NCBI GenBank assembly: GCA_947372005.1
Contig: CANBRV010000042.1
Location: 1-12,286, forward strand
Source: Comamonadaceae bacterium
Lineage (GTDB): Bacteria; Pseudomonadota; Gammaproteobacteria; Burkholderiales; Burkholderiaceae_C
Direction: 5' to 3'
Length of the DNA stretch: 12,286 nt
Each line of letters opens with the position of its first letter. Within the stretch, counting starts at the first letter, position 1. Made by a program: the position numbers and the translations under genes. The notes beneath the pieces were generated by a model. It made no database searches. It was not told the origin of the DNA and saw only the letters and a program-made list of their open reading frames with translations. This document shows positions 6,961 to 12,286 of this stretch, piece after piece.

Positions 6961-7508
6961 TTGCTTGCTCCTTGCGCTGGTACATCAAATGTGATGGCTT
7001 CTTCTTCCGACTCGCGGATATTGATCAAGTCTTCGTCTTTAATTTGCCCTGTGATGAGTTTGTAAAAATCTTGCAATAGCATGAGACCCGCAGAGACGGC
7101 AAACACCATGCCGATGCCATAGAACAGACCTTGCGAGAGGCCCGTGGCGGGTGCTTCGGTGTCCCAATTGATACGGGTTTGATCGAGCGAGCCTTTAAAC
7201 ATCAGCCAGCACATAAACAGCATCAGTACATAGCCTAAAACAAGACAAATTTTTTGTCCAATGGTGGGTAGACGCGCTAGTAAAAAGTCTGTGCCAAGGT
7301 GGCCGTGTTCACGCACAGCAATGACAGCACCAAGAAAGGTGAGCCATACAAACATCCAGCGTGAGAGTTCCTCAGATACCGTAATGCCAGAGTTGAAGCC
7401 GTAGCGCAGTACGACGTTGCTAAACACCAGCACGACCATAAGTGCCAAAAGCACTGCAATCACTTTGGCAAGCAGGCCACAGTAAAGGTCAAGAAATTTA
7501 TCAAGCAT
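6957..7508 (-). CDS. dctQ: TRAP transporter small permease subunit, DctQ family
   Basis: A 183-residue membrane protein with four predicted transmembrane helices, the standard DctQ layout. The conserved surroundings of helix 2 are visible: EELSRWMFVWLTFLGA followed by REHGHLGTD. DctQ scaffolds the DctM transporter in the inner membrane. The acidic C-terminal extension (KDEDLINIRESEEEA) faces the cytoplasm in this family. The frame can be extended to a TTG at 7526, but the ATG at 7508 gives the normal N-terminus (MLDKFLDLY) and has an AGG-type ribosome site about 10 bases upstream, so it is preferred. It is the first gene of the minus-strand unit, divergent from the aroQ-led operon across 154 bases. 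The order Q-M-P differs from the common P-Q-M. Confidence 0.9.
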   Translation of the reverse strand: MLDKFLDLYCGLLAKVIAVLLALMVVLVFSNVVLRYGFNSGITVSEELSRWMFVWLTFLGAVIAVREHGHLGTDFLLARLPTIGQKICLVLGYVLMLFMCWLMFKGSLDQTRINWDTEAPATGLSQGLFYGIGMVFAVSAGLMLLQDFYKLITGQIKDEDLINIRESEEEAITFDVPAQGASK

Positions 7509-7662
7509 AGAGAGACCGCCTTTCAAGGCTAATTTTGAGCAAAAAGAATTATGTACTGAATGGTTAACTGGCTTCGTAAGTACAAACCCTCAATCAAAAC
7601 TCATTCAGGTAGCGCATAATGTACCAATTGGTTCATTTTATCAAGATGCATAAGGACAAGCG
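7509..7662. promoter_or_regulatory. Divergent control region between TRAP operon and aroQ-led operon
   Basis: This 154-base gap must contain promoters for both operons. It holds a perfect 10-bp palindrome ACCAATTGGT (7623-7632). A 14-base block TGTACCAATTGGTT (7620-7633) recurs in the same orientation as TGTACTGAATGGTT (7552-7565), with 11 of 14 bases equal and starts 68 bases apart. A second symmetry pairs TGTACT (7552-7557) with AGTACA (7579-7584). CATAAT hexamers that could serve as -10 boxes touch both blocks: plus strand at 7615-7620, and minus strand at 7554-7549. Neither has a good -35. This is a plausible two-site operator. The regulator is unknown, and the TetR-type gene at the right edge is one candidate. 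Confidence 0.55.
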
Positions 7663-8100
7663 ATGAAAATTTTGGTGCTCAACGGTATTAATCTCAACAT
7701 GTTCGGTAAACGCGACCCTGCCCAATACGGCACTATTACGCTTGCCGAAATTGACAATCAAGTCAAAGCGCTGGGTAAAGAGCTTGGCGCTGAAGTCGAG
7801 TGTTTTCAAACTAATTTTGAAGGAGCCATGGCGGAAAAAATTCATGCTGCGCATGGTGATGGCACAAAGGCGGTGCTCATTAACGCAGGCGCATGGACGC
7901 ATTACAGCTATGGCATTCGCGATGCATTGGCGATTTTGAAGTGCCCTATTTACGAGGTGCACATGAGTAACATCCACGCCCGCGAAGCTTTTCGTCATCA
8001 TTCTGTGATCGCCGAGCTTGCCAAAGGTCAAATTGCTGGTTTTGGTGTTGACGGTTATTTGCTGGCGCTGCGTGCGGCAGTTTCAAGCCTCAAAGCCTAA
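7663..8100 (+). CDS. aroQ: Type II 3-dehydroquinate dehydratase
   Basis: A 145-residue enzyme of type II dehydroquinase length. It catalyses the trans dehydration of 3-dehydroquinate to 3-dehydroshikimate, in the shikimate pathway or reversibly in quinate catabolism. The active-site set is complete compared with the family: Asn 10, Arg 17 and Tyr 22 on the lid loop, Asn 74, His 80, the general acid His 100 in EVHMSN, and Arg 111 in FRHHS. One oddity is NGINL at 7-11, where the family almost always has NGPNL. A strong AAGGA site (7652-7656) precedes the ATG. As first gene of an operon divergent from a TRAP transporter and followed by dehydrogenases and CoA enzymes, it is more likely catabolic than biosynthetic. 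That role is inferred. Confidence 0.9.
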   Translation: MKILVLNGINLNMFGKRDPAQYGTITLAEIDNQVKALGKELGAEVECFQTNFEGAMAEKIHAAHGDGTKAVLINAGAWTHYSYGIRDALAILKCPIYEVHMSNIHAREAFRHHSVIAELAKGQIAGFGVDGYLLALRAAVSSLKA

Positions 8101-8118
8101 CGCTAGAGCATTTCAAAA

Positions 8119-9078
8119 ATGAAAATCGCGATCTTGGGTGCAGGCTCGCTGGGCTGTGCCATTGGTGGTTTACTAGCGGAGGGGGGCAACGAGGTTGTGC
8201 TCGTCAATCGCAACGCCAATTTTTGCGCTGTGGTAAACGCTAATGGTCTCACGCTGAACGATGGCGGCACAGCGGGAATACCACGAATAGTACTTGTGCA
8301 AGCCATACGGGACGTGGCTTCCCAGCCTGTTCAGAAGGTTTTATTCGATCTCATTATTGTCCTCGTTAAATCCAAAGATACCGAAGCCGTGGTGCGCTCT
8401 GCGTTGCCATGGATGGGTGATAACACCGTGGTGATGTCCTTGCAAAACGGACTTGGGCATGAGGAAATTATCGCCAGCCTTGTTGGCACTAAGCGCGTGC
8501 TGGCTGGCAAAACCTATGTCGGCGGACTCATGACTTCGCCCGGTGTTGTGACGATTGGTACGGCTGGCAAAGAAACCATTATTGGCGAATTGGATGGACA
8601 AATCACTCCGCGCGTAGTTGCCATTGGCAAAGTCTTTAACGATGCGAGTTTGCAAACGACGGTGAGCAATAACATCATGGGCGCGATGTGGGACAAGATT
8701 TTGGTTAACGTAGCCACGGGTGCTATCACAGGCATTACGCGTTTGGTTTATGGCCTCATGTATCAAGTTCCTGAGTTGGAGGTGACCGCTTGCGCAGCGG
8801 TATTGGAGGCGATGCAAGTTGCAAGGGCCAAAGGGATTGCGATTAGCACCACCGACCCAATAGCCGCATGGATAAAGGCTGGTGCAGGATTGCCATTTGA
8901 ATTTAAAGCCTCGATGTTGCAAAGCCTAGAAAAAAATTCCGTGACTGAAATTGATTACATCAATGGCGCAGTCGTGCGTGAGGGCAAACGCCTTGGCGTG
9001 CCCACGCCCGTGAATGAAACGCTAGTTGCACTCATCAAAGGCATTGAGTTTGGTATTTCAAAAGGACTTCCCACATGA
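8119..9078 (+). CDS. Ketopantoate reductase-family (PanE/ApbA-like) dehydrogenase
   Basis: A 319-residue NADP-type dehydrogenase with the 2-dehydropantoate 2-reductase fold. Visible motifs are GAGSLG at 7-12 in the Rossmann domain, LVKSKDTEA (82-90), SLQNGLGHEE (107-116), the catalytic Lys 193 in MWDKILVN (190-197), and TEIDYINGAV (276-285) leading to GKRLGVPTPVN (289-299). PanE makes pantoate for CoA biosynthesis, but many family members in catabolic operons reduce or oxidise other 2-keto or 2-hydroxy acids. The operon setting (18 bases after aroQ, ATGA overlap with the VOC gene) argues for a catabolic paralogue. The ribosome site is weak. Assignment to pantoate synthesis is not supported by context, so no panE symbol is given. 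Confidence 0.85.
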   Translation: MKIAILGAGSLGCAIGGLLAEGGNEVVLVNRNANFCAVVNANGLTLNDGGTAGIPRIVLVQAIRDVASQPVQKVLFDLIIVLVKSKDTEAVVRSALPWMGDNTVVMSLQNGLGHEEIIASLVGTKRVLAGKTYVGGLMTSPGVVTIGTAGKETIIGELDGQITPRVVAIGKVFNDASLQTTVSNNIMGAMWDKILVNVATGAITGITRLVYGLMYQVPELEVTACAAVLEAMQVARAKGIAISTTDPIAAWIKAGAGLPFEFKASMLQSLEKNSVTEIDYINGAVVREGKRLGVPTPVNETLVALIKGIEFGISKGLPT

Positions 9079-9506
9079 CAACTCCAAAACCCTCCAAAGC
9101 CTCAAAAGCCTATGTCGAGCACGTCGCCATTCGCGTCAAAGACATCAAATGGCATATGAAATTTTTCTACGACGTGTTAGACATGGACGTTCGCCAAGTC
9201 GATGTGAGCGATGACTCCGATCCCAACGAGCCTCGCCAATATTGGTCTGTGGGCGGGGTACAGCTTATCAACTCGCCCCATCACTTGGCCGCGCCGTCTA
9301 ACGACGTGGGTTGGCTGGCACACCTAGGCATCATGTGCGAGGACTTAGAGGAAGCACTACGCCGCGCTGCCGCGTTTGATGTGAAGGCACTCCCGCAAGG
9401 CCGCAATTGGTTGCAATTGCCCGATGGCTTGGCAATCGAGCTGATGCAGGCAGAGCCCGCAAGTGCCGTGGAACAAGCCTTGGCGGTTAATCCACGTAAA
9501 AAATAA
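9075..9506 (+). CDS. VOC-superfamily (glyoxalase/extradiol dioxygenase-like) protein
   Basis: A 143-residue protein built of two beta-alpha-beta-beta-beta modules of the vicinal oxygen chelate fold. A likely metal-binding quartet can be placed: His 16 (EHVAIRV), Gln 63 (GGVQLIN), His 83 (LAHLGI) and Glu 122 (AIELMQ), which corresponds in order to the glyoxalase I metal site. VOC members include glyoxalases, methylmalonyl-CoA epimerases and ring-cleavage dioxygenases. This single-domain size fits a glyoxalase- or epimerase-like enzyme better than an extradiol dioxygenase. The start overlaps the preceding stop (ATGA at 9075-9078), with an AAAGGA ribosome site at 9061-9066. The linear Lys-rich N-terminus (residues 1-12) precedes the fold. 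The substrate is unknown; a CoA thioester or dicarbonyl intermediate of the operon is a reasonable guess. Confidence 0.82.
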   Translation: MTTPKPSKASKAYVEHVAIRVKDIKWHMKFFYDVLDMDVRQVDVSDDSDPNEPRQYWSVGGVQLINSPHHLAAPSNDVGWLAHLGIMCEDLEEALRRAAAFDVKALPQGRNWLQLPDGLAIELMQAEPASAVEQALAVNPRKK

Positions 9507-9540
9507 ATTCACTTTTTTAGAAAAATTAGGACGTTTCACA

Positions 9541-10383
9541 ATGGCATTCCCTCTCATTAAAGGCAGCACACAGGTTGTGCCACATATCGGTTACCCCACG
9601 CACAGCTTTAAAGCACCGATGATTTACAACCCTTACTTCGAGCAAGCAGGCATCGATGCGGTTGTTGTTCCCATGGGAGTGAAAGCAGAAGACTACGCTG
9701 CATTCTTACCTGTCATTTTCAGTATGGAAAATGTGGCGGGTGCACTGATTACGATGCCGCACAAGGTCACCACAGTTACCATGCTTGATGAAGCATCGCC
9801 GACAGTCAAAGTCGCGGGTGCTTGCAATGCTGTGAAGCGTGTTAATGGCAAATTAGTTGGCGATATGTTTGATGGAGAAGGCTTTGTGCGCGGCGTTTTG
9901 CGCAAGGGGCATGCCCTGCAAGGCACATCTTGCTTGGTCGTTGGCAGTGGTGGTGTGGGCTGCGCGATTGCAGCGTCGCTGGCCAAAGCAGGCATCGCAA
10001 GAATCGCGCTGTTTGATATGAACACTGCATCTATGGAAGGCCTTGCTTCTCGTCTACGCGAGAACTATCCTGCGCTCACAGTGGAAACTAGCTCTAATGA
10101 TCCCGCAGGGTTTGATCTGGTCGTCAACGCTACCCCGATGGGTATGGAAAAAGGTGACCCCTTACCAATGGACGTGGCTCGCATTGCGCCCACCACGTTT
10201 GTGGGCGAAGTGGTGATGAAAACCGAGATGACTGCCTTCTTGCAAGCCGCCAAAGACCGTGGTTGCCGCGTGCAAGTGGGGACAGACATGCTCTACGAGC
10301 AGATCCCTGCGTACCTTGAATTCTTTGGCTTTGCGACGACGACAGCTGAGAATTTGCGCGCTGTGGCAAAACTTCAATACTGA
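9541..10383 (+). CDS. Shikimate dehydrogenase-like (AroE superfamily) oxidoreductase
   Basis: A 280-residue NAD(P)-dependent dehydrogenase of AroE size. The N-terminal substrate domain keeps the catalytic pair Lys 75 (MPHK) and Asp 111 (FDGEG), and Asn 96 in GACNAV. The Rossmann domain has GSGGVG (135-140) and NATPMGM (196-202), and the C-terminal ML-x-x-Q pattern keeps Gln 254. Several substrate contacts differ from true AroE: the SxS motif after GNP-I-x-H is HSFKAP (21-26), the Asn of NVT is Leu 69, and the expected D-x-x-Y-x-P segment before T-x-L is VGEVVMKTEMT. The enzyme therefore probably acts on something other than shikimate. An AGGA site (9528-9531) supports the ATG at 9541; an upstream in-frame ATG at 9463 lies inside the VOC gene and adds residues foreign to the family. 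Confidence 0.85.
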   Translation: MAFPLIKGSTQVVPHIGYPTHSFKAPMIYNPYFEQAGIDAVVVPMGVKAEDYAAFLPVIFSMENVAGALITMPHKVTTVTMLDEASPTVKVAGACNAVKRVNGKLVGDMFDGEGFVRGVLRKGHALQGTSCLVVGSGGVGCAIAASLAKAGIARIALFDMNTASMEGLASRLRENYPALTVETSSNDPAGFDLVVNATPMGMEKGDPLPMDVARIAPTTFVGEVVMKTEMTAFLQAAKDRGCRVQVGTDMLYEQIPAYLEFFGFATTTAENLRAVAKLQY

Positions 10384-10392
10384 TGAATCGCC

Positions 10393-10875
10393 ATGACAGC
10401 ATTCAATAAGTCCACGGGCGACGTTCGTCCCACAGACAAATATTGGGACGACGCCAAGGACGGTGACGTTTGCATCACGCCAAGCTACGTCGTCACAGGT
10501 GCGCGGATTGATGCGTATGCTGAGCTCACAGGCGACTTCACGCCCGTCCATGTAGACGAAGAATATGCCAATGCCTCTCACTTCGGCTGCCGCGTCGCGC
10601 ATGGGCTGTTTGGACTGTCAATCGCGGATGGTTTGAAGACGCAAGCCGACTATCGCTTTTTGCCGGGTATGTCGCTTGGTTGGACGTGGGATTTTTTGCT
10701 ACCCATCAAAATTAACGATGTGTTGCACGTCAAGTTCACAGTCTCCGGATTGCGCGTCTCTAGGAGTAAGCCGCAGTGGGGCATTGTGATTTTGCCATCC
10801 GAGCTGATTAACCAAGATGGGCAAGTCGTGCAAAAAGGCGAACACCGTTTAATGATCCCGCGTCGTCCTGCCTAA
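10393..10875 (+). CDS. MaoC-like (R)-specific hydratase/dehydratase, hot-dog fold
   Basis: A 160-residue single hot-dog domain protein of the MaoC group. The hydratase motif is YAELTGDFTPVHVDEEYA (42-59), with the probable catalytic dyad Asp 48 and His 53. In classical (R)-hydratases the residue three before the His is usually Asn; here it is Thr 50. The second landmark is RVAHGLFGLSIADGL (67-81). Such enzymes add or remove water from enoyl-CoA thioesters in the cytoplasm. The gene starts 9 bases after the AroE-like gene and ends 10 bases before a CoA-transferase gene, which would supply the CoA thioester. The ribosome site is weak, so translation may rely on coupling. A role on a branched or unsaturated acyl-CoA is inferred, and the substrate is unknown. 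Confidence 0.87.
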   Translation: MTAFNKSTGDVRPTDKYWDDAKDGDVCITPSYVVTGARIDAYAELTGDFTPVHVDEEYANASHFGCRVAHGLFGLSIADGLKTQADYRFLPGMSLGWTWDFLLPIKINDVLHVKFTVSGLRVSRSKPQWGIVILPSELINQDGQVVQKGEHRLMIPRRPA

Positions 10876-10885
10876 AAAACTTACT

Positions 10886-12106
10886 ATGAAACAAGCACTA
10901 CCACTAGCCGGCATTCGTGTCGTTGATTACAGCCACTTCCTCGCAGGGCCTTATTTATCAAGGTGTCTGGCGGCAATGGGGGCGGAGGTCATTAAAGTCG
11001 AGCGTCCTAGCGAAGGTGACGCAGGGCGCGCCTATCCATATCAGTTGGAGGGTAGCGAGGGCACAGAGTCGGGCTACTTCATGCAGCAAAACATGGGTAA
11101 AAAAGGTCTGTGTGTCAACATGAAGGATCCGCGTGGCAAAGCCTTGATGGAGAGGCTTTGCGACAGTGCCGATGTGTTTGTTGAAAACTATCGCCCCGGT
11201 GCGCTGACAAAGCTGGGTTTAGGCTACGAAGCGCTCGCTGCACGAAATCCAAAGCTCGTCTACTGTTCAATTTCGGCTTATGGGCACACGGGCCCAGAGT
11301 CGCACCGCGCGGGTTTTGGCCTCATTGCCGAAGCCAAGAGCGGCATCATGGCGATGGTGGGCAACCCAGGCGAAGCGCCGCCTATGCTACGTATCGCGCT
11401 AGGCGATATGTACACGGGTATTCACGGCGTAGCGGCAGTTTGCGCAGCACTCTTGGGGCGTGTTAAATCAGGCATAGGTCAGCACATCGACTTGGCGCTC
11501 TACGATTGCTTGATGTCTATGCATGAGTACGCAGTGCAGTGCTATACGCTCTCCAATGGCAAAGAGGTTCCTGTGCAAACTGGGCATGACTTGCCCACGT
11601 CCACGCTCTACGGCGTGTTCACGGCGAAAGACGGCGATCTTGTGATTGCGGCGCAGGCCGATGATGCGTGGTTGCGCTTTGCCAATCTAATTGGCGGCTC
11701 GGCTTTCGCGGCTGATTCGCGCTTACAAACGCTAACAGGTCGCAATACGCATCGCTTAGAGATTTTAGAAAAAACACGTAACTGGGTGATGGCGCAAGAT
11801 GGCGTAGCTGCTACGCTGGCGATCCTTGATCAGCTAGATGTGCCAAGCGCCAAAGTGCAGCGCATCGACGAGGTAGTGAATGACCCTCAAATCATCGCTC
11901 GCGGCATGATGTTGGAGCAAGATCATCCGCGTCTTGGCAAAATAAAAATGCCAAATTTACCGTTCCATTTTTCAGGTTGCGATATCACTCCGGCCTGCGT
12001 AGCGCCTAAGCTAGGTGAGCACAACCGCGAGATTGCGGCAGACCTTGGGTTTGATGCGGCAACCATTGATGCAATGGTGGACGAGGGTGTGCTCTACACA
12101 AAATAA
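10886..12106 (+). CDS. Class III CoA-transferase (CaiB/BaiF family)
   Basis: A 406-residue protein of the usual family III length. It moves CoA from one carboxylic acid thioester to another free acid through an aspartyl anhydride. Family signatures are LAGIRVVDYSHFLAGPY at the N-terminus (7-23), MGAEVIKVE (31-39), a GKKGLCVNMKDPRG block (71-84), FVENYRPGAL (98-107), SAYGHTGP (130-137) and the catalytic Asp 174 in ALGDMYTG (171-178). The C-terminal part closes with LGEHN and a short helix. It is the last gene of the six-gene operon and starts 10 bases after the MaoC gene. It probably activates an acid intermediate (or the imported acid) for the hydratase. Relatives act on formate/oxalate, carnitine, mesaconate, itaconate or succinate derivatives, and sequence alone does not choose among them. 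Confidence 0.92.
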   Translation: MKQALPLAGIRVVDYSHFLAGPYLSRCLAAMGAEVIKVERPSEGDAGRAYPYQLEGSEGTESGYFMQQNMGKKGLCVNMKDPRGKALMERLCDSADVFVENYRPGALTKLGLGYEALAARNPKLVYCSISAYGHTGPESHRAGFGLIAEAKSGIMAMVGNPGEAPPMLRIALGDMYTGIHGVAAVCAALLGRVKSGIGQHIDLALYDCLMSMHEYAVQCYTLSNGKEVPVQTGHDLPTSTLYGVFTAKDGDLVIAAQADDAWLRFANLIGGSAFAADSRLQTLTGRNTHRLEILEKTRNWVMAQDGVAATLAILDQLDVPSAKVQRIDEVVNDPQIIARGMMLEQDHPRLGKIKMPNLPFHFSGCDITPACVAPKLGEHNREIAADLGFDAATIDAMVDEGVLYTK

Positions 12107-12286
12107 TTATTTCCGTACAAAACGGAGGAGCATCTCAATACAATTTTTTCGTAAGCGATCCACCTCTTTTTTGTCCGTGATATCGCGCTTAAAAATAGCC
12201 TCAACTGTCGGTCGATTGGAGACGTTGTACAGACTCAAAGCACTAATTGCCATGTGCAAATCAAATGCCTCGATACCAGAGCGGAA
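12107..12286 (-). CDS. TetR/AcrR-family transcriptional regulator, C-terminal part (5' end outside window)
   Basis: On the minus strand an open frame enters at 12286 and ends with TAA at 12109-12107, giving 59 residues too short to be a standard start-to-stop gene here. The stretch HMAISALSLYNVSNRPTVEAIF, read in two parts (residues 11-22 and 23-32), strongly resembles the last ligand-domain helices of TetR-type repressors. There a phenylalanine/tyrosine-x-x-SNR-x-T pattern followed by a large hydrophobic and an F-x-x-D segment is common. A basic C-terminal helix (MLLRFVRK) closes it. The DNA-binding helix-turn-helix would lie beyond the window. Its stop codon abuts the CoA-transferase stop with no base between. 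It could control the neighbouring catabolic operon, or a unit to the right. Confidence 0.72.
   Translation of the reverse strand, partial: FRSGIEAFDLHMAISALSLYNVSNRPTVEAIFKRDITDKKEVDRLRKNCIEMLLRFVRK

Noticed and set aside
7509..7526. TTG start for dctQ at 7526
   Set aside because: The ATG at 7508 gives the usual DctQ N-terminus with a plausible ribosome site; the extension adds only MKGGLS.
8341..8922. 193-residue minus-strand ORF
   Set aside because: It lies wholly antisense to the ketopantoate reductase-like gene and shows no recognisable domain.
9463..9540. Upstream start for the AroE-like gene
   Set aside because: It would overlap the VOC coding region and adds 26 residues foreign to the family; the ATG at 9541 has a good ribosome site.
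12112..12126. Small inverted repeat TCCGT/ACGGA considered as terminator for the CoA-transferase operon
   Set aside because: Only a 5-bp stem with no T-run, and it lies inside the convergent regulator's coding sequence.
1..12286. Search by eye for CRISPR arrays, tRNA genes, insertion sequences and prophage genes
   Set aside because: No regularly spaced repeats, cloverleaf-like sequence, transposase or integrase reading frame or target duplication was found.

Overview
The window looks like chromosomal DNA of a Burkholderiales-type betaproteobacterium. The indicators are a Bug-family solute-binding protein, a DUF1841 gene, a cytochrome c4-like diheme cytochrome, a MoxR ATPase and a TRAP transporter. 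The moderate GC content (estimated by eye) would suit a freshwater lineage, but genus cannot be settled from here. No tRNA, rRNA, CRISPR array, insertion sequence or phage gene was seen.

Layout. (1) 1-1317, plus strand: the end of an MhpA-like FAD aromatic hydroxylase, coupled by a one-base overlap to an orphan Bug/TctC solute-binding protein. (2) 1318-3434, housekeeping-like: a REP-like palindrome, a minus-strand MoxR AAA+ ATPase, a divergent diheme cytochrome c with a strong terminator, and a convergent DUF1841 gene whose 3' end lies in that terminator. (3) 3443-7508, minus strand: a TRAP transporter in the order Q-M-P, an intrinsic terminator, then a Gfo/Idh/MocA oxidoreductase, which runs into DUF1841. 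(4) 7509-7662: a divergent control region with a perfect palindrome and a related repeat. (5) 7663-12106, plus strand: six tightly spaced genes for a type II 3-dehydroquinate dehydratase, a ketopantoate reductase-like dehydrogenase, a VOC-fold protein, a shikimate dehydrogenase-like protein, a MaoC hydratase and a class III CoA-transferase. (6) 12107-12286, minus strand: the C-terminus of a TetR-type regulator, whose stop codon abuts that of the CoA-transferase.

The TRAP genes, the Gfo/Idh/MocA gene and the six-gene operon look like one divergently controlled uptake and catabolism unit. A carboxylate, perhaps cyclic and polyhydroxylated like quinate or shikimate, would enter through the TRAP system. 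It would then be oxidised or dehydrated by AroE-like, AroQ and Gfo/Idh enzymes, and the products processed as CoA thioesters by the CoA-transferase and MaoC protein. This combination does not match the textbook quinate/shikimate route: no 3-dehydroshikimate dehydratase is visible, and the AroE-like protein has lost several substrate-contact residues. It is the best candidate in the window for an undescribed pathway. Its substrate is inferred, not shown.
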